From LBZV01 sp000993855 (GTDB lineage: Bacteria; Patescibacteriota; Microgenomatia; Curtissbacterales; GWA2-41-24), in the NCBI GenBank assembly GCA_964492425.1, contig CAZBKB010000002.1, positions 22,085-86,084 of the forward strand: DNA of 64,000 nt, given 5' to 3'. Within the stretch, counting starts at the first letter, position 1; each line of letters begins with the position of its first letter. The notes under the pieces are model-generated. The model had not been told where the DNA came from, did no database searches, and saw only the letters and a program-made list of their open reading frames with translations. Made by a program: the position numbers and the translations under genes. This document shows positions 1 through 6,054 of this stretch, in pieces.

Positions 1-103
1 CAAACAGATCGTACCGCTCCTCAAATCTGTCCTCTAAGTTTTTCCGTGATTGGATTCTTTTGTTGTATGATTTTTTAAAACTCTTGGTGAAATAAGAGGT
101 CAC
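1..103 (-). CDS. RelE/YafQ-type mRNA interferase toxin, partial (runs off window)
   Basis: Only the first 34 codons are inside the window. The reading frame opens with GTG overlapping the TGA of the antitoxin gene. The peptide begins with Y-F-T-K-S-F-K-K and continues to an R-F-E-E-R-Y-D-L-F stretch, the usual N-terminal pattern of RelE/ParE-superfamily toxins, which cleave mRNA on the ribosome. Antitoxin first, toxin second with overlapping stop and start is the standard type II order. The catalytic residues near the C-terminus are outside the window, so activity cannot be judged. Confidence 0.65.
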   Translation of the reverse strand, partial: MTSYFTKSFKKSYNKRIQSRKNLEDRFEERYDLF

Positions 104-387
104 GACCTAAGAAGCTTGAAAAAATCTTCCTTGTTTTTTGGCCTGTAGATATTTCGACCTGCTTTAATATCCCGAACTGCCTTTTTAAACTTGGCCTCCG
201 CGGCCTTGGAAAGATAAGTAATTTCCTCAACTGGTTCGATAGTCATAGTCAACTCTCTTCTGGAAAGTTTTGTAAGAAGCACACGGACTGCTTCTTGTAA
301 AGAAGAAAATCCCATATCAGAAGAAGCGCTTTGCGCCTTGACCTTCAATTCCTTGCTCATCGGAACTTGCACTATAACCCTTTGCAT
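100..387 (-). CDS. RelB/DinJ-like ribbon-helix-helix antitoxin
   Basis: This 95-residue protein starts with a short beta segment (MQRVIVQVPMS) followed by two predicted helices, matching ribbon-helix-helix antitoxins that bind their own promoter as dimers. The C-terminal half is lysine-rich and charged, as expected for the toxin-binding tail. Its stop overlaps the GTG start of the toxin gene. The upstream promoter carries a palindrome over the -10 box, which fits autorepression. The family call comes from pattern and gene order; an exact subfamily cannot be fixed by eye. Confidence 0.7.
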   Translation of the reverse strand: MQRVIVQVPMSKELKVKAQSASSDMGFSSLQEAVRVLLTKLSRRELTMTIEPVEEITYLSKAAEAKFKKAVRDIKAGRNIYRPKNKEDFFKLLRS

Positions 388-395
388 ATGTTACA

Positions 396-424
396 ATTGT
401 ATAGTTTTCGTATTAACAAGTCAA
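396..424 (-). promoter_or_regulatory. Antitoxin promoter with palindromic operator
   Basis: On the minus strand TTGACT (419-424) and TACAAT (396-401) are 17 bases apart. The 10-base palindrome TACAATTGTA (392-401) covers the -10 box and is a candidate antitoxin operator. The predicted start of transcription is within a few bases of the antitoxin ATG at 387, so the mRNA would be leaderless or nearly so. Confidence 0.55.
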
Positions 425-425
425 C

Positions 426-569
426 ATGAAAAAAATTAAAGTTAATAAGCAAATGTCGAAGAAAATTAAATTCAAAACTCACAATCTGGGTGAGCCATTA
501 GATAATTTAACGCGAGATAATTTCTATCCAGACCCAATTTTTAAATTAGGTGAGAAACAAGAAAGCTAA
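426..569 (+). CDS. Small basic hypothetical protein (47 aa)
   Basis: This is an ATG-started ORF of 47 codons, rich in lysine at the N-terminus (MKKIKVNKQMSKKIKF), ending in K-L-G-E-K-Q-E-S. It lies 19 bases upstream of the DUF4258 gene on the same strand and begins just beyond the divergent antitoxin promoter. I do not recognise a family. Its length, composition and position would allow a small antitoxin or accessory peptide of the following pair, but nothing in the sequence proves translation. Confidence 0.4.
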   Translation: MKKIKVNKQMSKKIKFKTHNLGEPLDNLTRDNFYPDPIFKLGEKQES

Positions 570-588
570 TTTCTGCTAAAATCTTTTT

Positions 589-825
589 GTGAAGATTGTG
601 TATACCAAACATGCCAAAGAGATGTTGCTGTTTCGTAAAATTACGAAGCATCAAGTAGAAAATACCATCAAAAATCCAGAAAACAAATCCTCCGGTAGAA
701 AAGGGAAATCTATTCTGTTTAAAGATTTTGGCAATAATTTACTGAAAGTTGTTATTTCACAAGAGAACAGCACGATTTTTGTTATAACCGAACATTGGAT
801 TGCAAAAAAACGGGTTAAAAAGTAA
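589..825 (+). CDS. DUF4258 domain protein (putative toxin-like)
   Basis: This 78-residue protein starts at GTG and fits the DUF4258 pattern: an N-terminal Y-T-K-H-A-K-E-M-L segment, a central G-R-K-G-K-S loop, a strand with K-D-F-G-N-N-L-L-K-V-V, and a C-terminal T-E-H-W-I-A-K-K-R-V-K-K end. DUF4258 proteins are small and basic and often lie next to DUF2283 genes, as here, with 12 bases between. Such pairs are suspected toxin-antitoxin-like modules, but the activity is not established. Confidence 0.7.
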   Translation: MKIVYTKHAKEMLLFRKITKHQVENTIKNPENKSSGRKGKSILFKDFGNNLLKVVISQENSTIFVITEHWIAKKRVKK

Positions 826-837
826 AATACACTCACT

Positions 838-1065
838 ATGAAAGTCACATACGACCCAATATCAGACGCAATGTATATCTACTTTACAAGTAAGAAAAAA
901 AGCACTCGCACGGAAGAGGTAAGCGAAGATTTTTTGGTGGATTATGCCGGTCGTGAGATGATCGGGATTGAGATTTTAGATGCGTCGAGAAAGTTGCCTA
1001 AGAAGAATTTAGAATCTATTAAGATTGGTTCAAACTTCGCAAACATCCCAGTTACGTCACACTAA
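838..1065 (+). CDS. DUF2283 domain protein (partner of DUF4258)
   Basis: This 75-residue protein has the DUF2283 signature: an initial K-V-T-Y-D-P-I-S-D-A-M-Y-I-Y-F segment and a later V-D-Y-A-G-R-E-M-I-G-I-E-I-L-D-A-S segment. It is acidic in the middle, unlike the basic upstream partner, which fits a neutralising role in a two-gene module. It starts 12 bases after DUF4258 ends and is followed 6 bases later by the S51 peptidase gene, so all may share a transcript. Function is inferred from association only. Confidence 0.7.
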   Translation: MKVTYDPISDAMYIYFTSKKKSTRTEEVSEDFLVDYAGREMIGIEILDASRKLPKKNLESIKIGSNFANIPVTSH

Positions 1066-1071
1066 TCCTCT

Positions 1072-1731
1072 GTGAAACTACTTTTAACTTCAAACGGCCT
1101 TTGCAACAGATCAATAATTGATGCGCTTGCCGACTTACTTGAAAAGCGTTTCGAAAAATCATCAATTGCTTTTATTCCAACCGCTGCCAATGTCGAAGTT
1201 GGTGACAAGCACTGGTTGGTCAATGATCTCGACAATTGCCGCAAAGCCGGTTTCGAAACCATTGACATTGTCGATATATCAGCACTTACCAAAGACCAAT
1301 GGAGGCCGCGTCTGGATGTGGCCGACGTTTTACTTTTTGGCGGCGGCAATACGTTTCATTTAATATATTGGATTAGAAAGTCAGGCCTAGATAAGCTCTT
1401 GCCCCATTATCTCAAAACCAAAATTTATGTTGGCATCAGCGCCGGCAGTATCATAATGGGCAAAAGTATCTTTCTCTCGCACGCCAAAAAACTTTATTAT
1501 CCGGATTTCAAAGGCACCCCGGATGAAAGATTTTTGGAGCTTGTCGATTTTTCAATCCGCCCACACTTAAACAATAAACCCAATTTTCCTCAGGTCAACG
1601 CCAAAATTATCGGAGAATATGCCAAAAAACTGCCGGAAACAATTTATGCCTTGGATGACAAATCCGCAATTAAGGTAACTGATGGAAAAATTGAGGTTAT
1701 TACAGAAGGCAGTTACTTAATATTTAATTAA
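1072..1731 (+). CDS. Peptidase S51 family protein (dipeptidase E-like)
   Basis: This 219-residue protein begins at GTG. The segment G-G-G-N-T-F-H-L (90-97) and the nucleophile elbow G-I-S-A-G-S (121-126, serine 123) mark the S51 / class I glutamine amidotransferase-like fold. Histidine 165 in R-P-H-L-N is placed to complete the triad seen in PepE. PepE cleaves Asp-X dipeptides; whether this enzyme has that specificity cannot be seen. The length is close to the roughly 230 residues of the family. The start follows the DUF2283 stop by 6 bases. Confidence 0.8.
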   Translation: MKLLLTSNGLCNRSIIDALADLLEKRFEKSSIAFIPTAANVEVGDKHWLVNDLDNCRKAGFETIDIVDISALTKDQWRPRLDVADVLLFGGGNTFHLIYWIRKSGLDKLLPHYLKTKIYVGISAGSIIMGKSIFLSHAKKLYYPDFKGTPDERFLELVDFSIRPHLNNKPNFPQVNAKIIGEYAKKLPETIYALDDKSAIKVTDGKIEVITEGSYLIFN

Positions 1732-1755
1732 TTATTAACTTTGTATTTCTCGCCC

Positions 1756-1784
1756 TTGACACGTTTAGCTCTTCCTATTAAACT
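1756..1784 (+). promoter_or_regulatory. Probable tuf promoter
   Basis: TTGACA (1756-1761) and TAAACT (1779-1784) are separated by 17 bases. This is the best sigma-70-type match between the S51 gene and tuf and would give a leader of about 135 bases. A second TTGACA lies at 1800-1805 but has no good -10 box. Confidence 0.5.
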
Positions 1785-1828
1785 TACCACTTGAAACAGT
1801 TGACAAAAACTGTTATCCTTTTGTAACC

Positions 1829-1852
1829 AAAATTGGAGTAATCCAATTTTTT
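1829..1852 (+). terminator. Hairpin with T-tract in the tuf leader (attenuator or terminator)
   Basis: AAAATTGGA (1829-1837) pairs with TCCAATTTT (1842-1850) around a GTAA loop, followed by further T residues. It lies downstream of the likely tuf promoter, so it could attenuate tuf or terminate upstream readthrough. A smaller hairpin, GTTATC/GATAAC, follows at 1877-1892. The stem is AT-rich and thus weak. Confidence 0.4.
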
Positions 1853-1925
1853 GTTTCATGGTAATTAAGTTTAATTGTTATCTTCTGATAACCTAGTAAC
1901 CTGATTACCTGATAACCTAACTATC

Positions 1926-3110
1926 ATGGCTGAAGGAAAATACGAAAGAACAAAACCGCACGTAAATATTGGGACTATTGGTCACGTTGACCATGGTAAA
2001 ACAACGCTCACTGCGGCTATTACCTCAGTATTAGCCAAAAAAGGTATGGCAAAGGCAAAAGCCTTTGACGAAATTGACAACGCTCCGGAAGAAAAACAGC
2101 GCGGAATCACCATCAACATTACCCACGTCGAGTACGAAACCGAAAAAAGGCATTACGCCCACATCGATGCCCCGGGACACGCAGACTACATCAAAAACAT
2201 GATCACCGGTGCCGCCCAAATGGACGGCGCAATTTTAGTTGTTAGTGCACCGGACGGCCCTATGCCTCAAACACGTGAACATGTCCTGTTAGCAAGGCAG
2301 GTAAATGTACCAGCAATTGTCGTTTTCTTAAACAAATGCGACATGGTTCAAGATGCAGAACTTTTAGATTTAGTTGAGCTTGAGGTTCGTGAACTTTTGG
2401 ACAAATATGAATATGATGGCAAAAACGCAACAATCATTCGTGGATCGGCAAAAAAGGCTCTCGAAGGGGACGCCGAATCAATTAAAGCCATTGAAGATTT
2501 AATGGCAGCAGTTGACGAAAAGATTCCAACTCCAGTTAGAGAGCTTGACAAACCGTTCTTGATGCCTGTTGAGGATGTTTTTTCAATTAAGGGCCGGGGA
2601 ACAGTTGTAACCGGAAGAGTTGAAAGGGGAATCGTAAAAATAAACGATGAAATCGAAATTGTAGGTCTTACCCCAACTAAAAAAACTGTTGTAACAGGTG
2701 TCGAAATGTTTAGAAAAGAACTTGACCAGGGTCAAGCCGGTGATAACATCGGAGTACTTTTGCGTGGTGTCGAAAAGGACGATGTTGAACGTGGACAAGT
2801 TCTTGCAAAAGCTGGATCTGCAACACCCCACACTGAATTTGAAGCGGAAGTTTATATTCTGACCAAAGAAGAAGGCGGTCGTCACACCCCGTTTTTTACC
2901 GGTTACCGCCCGCAATTTTATATCCGCACAACCGATGTTACCGGCGAAGCCACATTGCCGGAAGGGACCGAAATGGTTATGCCCGGTGATAATATCAAAA
3001 TGAAGGTTAAGCTTATTGTCCCCGTAGCACTCGAAGAAGGCCTTAGGTTTGCCGTCCGCGAGGGTGGCCATACCGTAGGCGCAGGCGTAGTTTCCAAAGT
3101 TGTAGCCTAA
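1926..3110 (+). CDS. tuf: Translation elongation factor Tu
   Basis: This 394-residue GTPase delivers aminoacyl-tRNA to the ribosome. The P-loop GHVDHGKT (19-26), switch I threonine 62 in R-G-I-T-I, D-A-P-G-H (81-85) and N-K-C-D (136-139) are all present, and domains 2 and 3 are full length, with the R-G-I-V-K and G-G-R-H-T-P-F-F segments that contact tRNA. It has its own promoter and is followed by an intrinsic terminator, so it is transcribed separately from the ribosomal protein operon. fusA and the str operon are not nearby. Confidence 0.98.
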   Translation: MAEGKYERTKPHVNIGTIGHVDHGKTTLTAAITSVLAKKGMAKAKAFDEIDNAPEEKQRGITINITHVEYETEKRHYAHIDAPGHADYIKNMITGAAQMDGAILVVSAPDGPMPQTREHVLLARQVNVPAIVVFLNKCDMVQDAELLDLVELEVRELLDKYEYDGKNATIIRGSAKKALEGDAESIKAIEDLMAAVDEKIPTPVRELDKPFLMPVEDVFSIKGRGTVVTGRVERGIVKINDEIEIVGLTPTKKTVVTGVEMFRKELDQGQAGDNIGVLLRGVEKDDVERGQVLAKAGSATPHTEFEAEVYILTKEEGGRHTPFFTGYRPQFYIRTTDVTGEATLPEGTEMVMPGDNIKMKVKLIVPVALEEGLRFAVREGGHTVGAGVVSKVVA

Positions 3111-3120
3111 AAAAGCAAGC

Positions 3121-3145
3121 AAAACTCCCAAAAGGGAGTTTTTCT
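3121..3145 (+). terminator. Rho-independent terminator after tuf
   Basis: AAAACTCCC (3121-3129) pairs with GGGAGTTTT (3134-3142) over an AAAA loop, and a T-rich run follows. It lies 11 bases after the tuf stop codon. Confidence 0.85.
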
Positions 3146-3195
3146 TTATGAAGATTTACGTTCGAGCATATCTGGAACTTTTTACCTCATAATAT

Positions 3196-3225
3196 TTGCT
3201 TTCCAGGCATAAACTTTGATAAAAT
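3196..3225 (+). promoter_or_regulatory. Possible rpsJ operon promoter
   Basis: TAAAAT (3220-3225) is a good -10 box with a weak -35, TTGCTT (3196-3201), 18 bases upstream. Nothing better is visible between the tuf terminator and rpsJ. Confidence 0.35.
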
Positions 3226-3233
3226 TCGATACC

Positions 3234-3283
3234 TGTCATTCTGGCTTGTCCAGAATCAGATCTTGAAACAAGTTCAGGATGAT
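3234..3283 (+). repeat. REP-like bipartite palindrome
   Basis: Two small hairpins stand side by side: CTGG/CCAG with surrounding bases near 3241-3254, and CTTGAA/TTCAGG near 3262-3278. The outer ends, TCATTCTG and CAGGATGA, are imperfect inverted repeats. This resembles the intergenic palindromic elements that recur in many bacterial genomes. No second copy was noticed in this window. Confidence 0.4.
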
Positions 3284-3307
3284 AAAAGCACATTAATATA
3301 AGAATTT

Positions 3308-3616
3308 ATGCCGAAAGGAAGAATCAGAGTAAAACTAAAAGCATATGACGCGCGAGTAATCGATGCGGCCTGTCGTGACATTATCAACACGGCACTCGGA
3401 ACCGGAGCTAAAATTAGTGGGCCGATTCCCCTACCAACACACATTAAAAAATTTACGGTCCTTACAAGTCCCCATACTGACAAAGATGCCCGTGAGCAGT
3501 TTGAAATGAGAACACACAAACGGTTAATAGACATCATCGAACCGACGAATAAGACAATTGATTCACTAACACATCTTGATCTGCCAGCAGGTGTTGATAT
3601 TGAATTAAAAATGTAA
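3308..3616 (+). CDS. rpsJ: 30S ribosomal protein S10
   Basis: This 102-residue protein has the full S10 pattern: K-L-K-A-Y-D near the start, the G-P-I-P-L-P-T loop, and a C-terminal P-A-G-V-D-I-E-L-K end. S10 binds the 3' domain of 16S rRNA and also acts with NusB in antitermination. It heads the S10 operon, but rplC does not follow directly: a 440-base gap separates them and contains two further copies of the last 20 codons of rpsJ. Confidence 0.98.
   Translation: MPKGRIRVKLKAYDARVIDAACRDIINTALGTGAKISGPIPLPTHIKKFTVLTSPHTDKDAREQFEMRTHKRLIDIIEPTNKTIDSLTHLDLPAGVDIELKM
3558..3603 (+). repeat. rpsJ 3'-end repeat, copy 1 (inside rpsJ)
   Basis: This 46-base stretch is part of the functional rpsJ. 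It is identical to 3705-3750 and is the left member of a direct repeat with a period of 147 bases. Confidence 0.95.
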
Positions 3617-3644
3617 GGGTATAACCAAACATCAATTGTCTTGC

Positions 3645-3695
3645 GAGAGTTGCACAAACTATCAAAATCGATGTTTTGATAGCAGTTCCACTCTC
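3645..3695 (+). repeat. Long imperfect palindrome between rpsJ tail copies
   Basis: GAGAGT (3645-3650) pairs with ACTCTC (3690-3695), and inside it CTATCAAAA (3659-3667) pairs with TTTTGATAG (3674-3682) around a six-base loop. The element sits wholly between tail copies 1 and 2. It could be a recombinase or transposase recognition structure or an RNA stem; the sequence alone does not decide. Confidence 0.6.
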
Positions 3696-3704
3696 TAAAA
3701 ACTC

Positions 3705-3763
3705 TTGATTCACTAACACATCTTGATCTGCCAGCAGGTGTTGATATTGAGCTGAAAATATGA
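3705..3763 (+). pseudogene. Second copy of the rpsJ 3' end
   Basis: The first 46 bases match copy 1 exactly. The remainder then differs at synonymous or conservative positions and ends in TGA, encoding a tail that finishes E-L-K-I instead of E-L-K-M. It has no start codon and no upstream rpsJ sequence, so it is a gene-end remnant. Confidence 0.85.
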
Positions 3764-3768
3764 GTGCA

Positions 3769-3828
3769 ATTGACAGCCTTACACATTTGGATTTACCGGC
3801 AGGGTTGGATATCGAACTTAAGATGTAG
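3769..3828 (+). pseudogene. Third, synonymously diverged copy of the rpsJ 3' end
   Basis: In frame this reads I-D-S-L-T-H-L-D-L-P-A-G-L-D-I-E-L-K-M-stop, matching the S10 tail except for one V-to-L change. Many codons differ from copy 1 at third positions. Such a pattern needs divergence under selection, so this copy probably came from the rpsJ of another lineage instead of arising by recent duplication. Confidence 0.85.
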
Positions 3829-3910
3829 ATTGAAACAATATTTTTAACAACACAGCAATATAACAATATAAACTGTGGAGGTAAAGAGAAAAAATTGAAT
3901 ATATAAATAA

Positions 3911-4056
3911 GCTTAAACGATAAAACGTTTAAGCGGGACACCTGAAACCCTCGTCGTCCCTAAAGCGAGGTTAATTTTAAAAAAATGGGGTCTCCAAATT
4001 TTTAATTTGGGGTAATTTTGAAAGGAGTCCTGCTTTTTTAGCGTCTTAAAGAAAAT
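3911..4056 (+). promoter_or_regulatory. Structured leader upstream of rplC with possible H-type pseudoknot
   Basis: Three elements follow one another. A 9-bp hairpin, GCTTAAACG/CGTTTAAGC (3911-3934), comes first. Then stem GGGAC/GTCCC (3935-3939 with 3956-3960) has CCTCG of its loop (3949-3953) complementary to CGAGG (3966-3970), an H-type pseudoknot. Last is CCAAATT/AATTTGG (3994-4010). The S10 operon is autoregulated through leader RNA in other bacteria, so an r-protein binding site is plausible. The rest of the gap (3829-3910) is AT-rich without a recognisable gene. Confidence 0.45.
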
Positions 4057-4866
4057 ATGAGCGGTTTATTGGGACTAAAACAAAATATGACAACTAGGTT
4101 TGGGAAGTTTAACTTCAAAATACCTGTAACGGCAATTGAAGTAGACCCGAACGTGGTTTTGGCAACCAAAGACGACAAACTTGTAATCGGAATGGGTAAA
4201 CGCAATCAAGTTAAAAAAACAGACAATGCTTATGTAAAAGTTGCAGGTTATACGCCCCGCTTTATTAAAGAAGTGAAGTGGTTGACACAGTCTCAAAATG
4301 AAGAACAGAAAAACAATCAGCCAAAAGTAGGAGACAAAATAACTGTCTCCATTTTTGAATCCGGAGACGAAGTTAAAGTAACAGGAACTACAAAAGGCCG
4401 GGGATTTGCTGGTGTCATTAAACGTCACGGATTTCACGGTGGACCAAAAACTCATGGACAATCAGACAGGCATAGAGCTCCGGGCTCAATAGGTTCGGGA
4501 ACAACCCCTGGAAGAGTTTGGAAAGGTAAAAAAATGGCTGGTCACATGGGAGCAAGCAAATATACAGCAACCGGTCTAGAAGTTGTTGAAGTGAATCAGG
4601 ATAAACATCTCATTTATGTAAAAGGTGCAATACCTGGTGCAAAAAATGGATTTTTGATTATCGAAAAAACTGGAAAAGTAAAAGGTTATACTCCTCCGCC
4701 ACCGCCTCATCCAAATGGTGATCATCCTCTGGATGAAAAAGAAGAAAAACAAATAGAAAAAGCTGCAACCGCGCAAATCACTGAAGTAAAAACTGATGAT
4801 GCTGAGATAGATAAAGAACCAGTATCCTTAGTGGTTGCAAAAGGAGAAGAAAATGCCGGCAAGTAA
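4057..4866 (+). CDS. rplC: 50S ribosomal protein L3
   Basis: L3 is an early assembly protein whose loop reaches toward the peptidyl transferase centre. The core is clear: G-L-L-G-L-K-Q-N-M-T-T-R-F at the start, and the G-R-G-F-A-G-V-I-K-R-H-G-F and T-P-G-R-V-W-K-G-K-K-M segments. At 269 residues it is about 60 longer than usual: the C-terminus adds a proline run and an acidic, threonine-containing tail. An in-frame stop just upstream fixes the ATG as the first possible start. The end overlaps rplD by 14 bases. Confidence 0.97.
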   Translation: MSGLLGLKQNMTTRFGKFNFKIPVTAIEVDPNVVLATKDDKLVIGMGKRNQVKKTDNAYVKVAGYTPRFIKEVKWLTQSQNEEQKNNQPKVGDKITVSIFESGDEVKVTGTTKGRGFAGVIKRHGFHGGPKTHGQSDRHRAPGSIGSGTTPGRVWKGKKMAGHMGASKYTATGLEVVEVNQDKHLIYVKGAIPGAKNGFLIIEKTGKVKGYTPPPPPHPNGDHPLDEKEEKQIEKAATAQITEVKTDDAEIDKEPVSLVVAKGEENAGK

Positions 4867-5650
4867 GTCAAGAGTCCTGTTAAAGACTCGGACGAAAAAA
4901 ACGATTGCAAAAAGTACAAAGGGGAAACAAAGAGCACAAAAGAAACCTTCAGTGCCTTCTAAATCTTCTGCGATTCCCGAGATCAAAAAACAATCCGAGT
5001 CTAAACTTAAATCTACCGGCCTATTCGTGAAAGTCTACGATATATCCGCCAAAGCAGCGGGTACAATAAAGCTCCCTCAAAAATTATTTGGCGTCAAGGT
5101 TAACAAAAAACTTCTTGCCCAAGCACTTCATGTTTACTTTACAAATAATACAACTCATATAGCTCACACTAAAACTCGTGCAGAAGTGCGAGGGGGTGGT
5201 AGAAAACCCTGGAGACAAAAAGGAACAGGTAATGCCAGAGCCGGATCCAAACGTTCTCCACTCTGGGTCGGTGGAGGAATAACCTTTGGCCCAAGGACAA
5301 GAAAAATTACATTAGATCTTCCAAAAAAAATGAAAAGGGCAGCACTTGTTAGTGCACTGTCTTATCAAGCACAACAGGGAAACATTACAGTAATTTCAAA
5401 CTTTGAAAAAATTCAACCTAAAACTAAAATACTTGCAGACCTTCTCAAAAAAATAGAAGCAAGAAAGCCTATTCTAATTGTTACAAAAGAAAACAGTAAG
5501 AACGTAAATCTTGCATCACGTAATATCCAAAACACTCGTGTGGAAACACCAGCAAACTTGAACGCGCAAATAGTATGGAATAACCAAAATATACTAATTT
5601 CAAAGGAAGCCCTTGTTAACCTGGCAAAGTTTCGGGAGAAATTCGCATGA
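4853..5650 (+). CDS. rplD: 50S ribosomal protein L4
   Basis: The ATG at 4853 is chosen because AGGAG stands 8 bases before it; a TTG at 4835 in the same frame has no such site. The conserved core includes H-T-K-T-R-A-E-V-R-G-G-G-R-K-P-W and G-S-K-R-S-P-L-W, the loop lining the exit tunnel. The protein is 265 residues, some 60 longer than typical L4, because of a lysine-rich N-terminal extension of low complexity. L4 also represses the S10 operon in enterobacteria; whether it does so here is unknown. Confidence 0.96.
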   Translation: MPASKSRVLLKTRTKKTIAKSTKGKQRAQKKPSVPSKSSAIPEIKKQSESKLKSTGLFVKVYDISAKAAGTIKLPQKLFGVKVNKKLLAQALHVYFTNNTTHIAHTKTRAEVRGGGRKPWRQKGTGNARAGSKRSPLWVGGGITFGPRTRKITLDLPKKMKRAALVSALSYQAQQGNITVISNFEKIQPKTKILADLLKKIEARKPILIVTKENSKNVNLASRNIQNTRVETPANLNAQIVWNNQNILISKEALVNLAKFREKFA

Positions 5651-6054
5651 AACACCAACTAGTTATAAAAGAAGGTTTACTATCGGAAAAAATCTATGCG
5701 CAGATGGAATCTGGCATATACACTTTCCTTGTCTCTCGTGAAGCAACAAAAAATGATGTCAAAAAGTCAGTAGAGACACAATTCAAGGTGAAAGTTAAAA
5801 AAGTGAATGTTTTAAATAGGACATCCAAAAAAAGAAGGGTTACAGGAACTAGAAAAATGGTTAACACTCAAGGCGGCAAAAAAGCTGTAGTTTATTTGCA
5901 AGCCGGTCAAAGCATAGCCCTGCTTTCACCAAAATCTCAAAAGAAACCACCAGAAAACAAAAAAAATGCAAAATCACCCGACACAGAAACAAAGAAAAAA
6001 GGTTTATTATCAAGAATCACTAAGTCAAAAAAAGAAAAGGTGGAGGGAAAATAA
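5647..6054 (+). CDS. rplW: 50S ribosomal protein L23
   Basis: L23 lies at the tunnel exit and is the docking site for trigger factor and SRP. The core strand-helix pattern (E-G-L-L-S-E-K-I-Y, E-A-T-K-N-D-V-K-K-S-V-E, and V-N-V-L-N-R) is intact. The 135-residue length exceeds the usual 95-100 because a lysine-rich tail of about 40 residues follows the core. The start ATG overlaps the rplD stop as ATGA, implying coupled translation. Confidence 0.95.
   Translation: MKHQLVIKEGLLSEKIYAQMESGIYTFLVSREATKNDVKKSVETQFKVKVKKVNVLNRTSKKRRVTGTRKMVNTQGGKKAVVYLQAGQSIALLSPKSQKKPPENKKNAKSPDTETKKKGLLSRITKSKKEKVEGK

Noticed and set aside
2583..3131. Long minus-strand ORF across tuf
   Set aside because: It is the antisense frame of a highly conserved gene, with no family resemblance.
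3274..3941. Minus-strand ORFs across the rpsJ tail copies, with repeated peptide
   Set aside because: The peptide repeat is only the reverse complement of the rpsJ tail repeat; the plus frame reads as S10.
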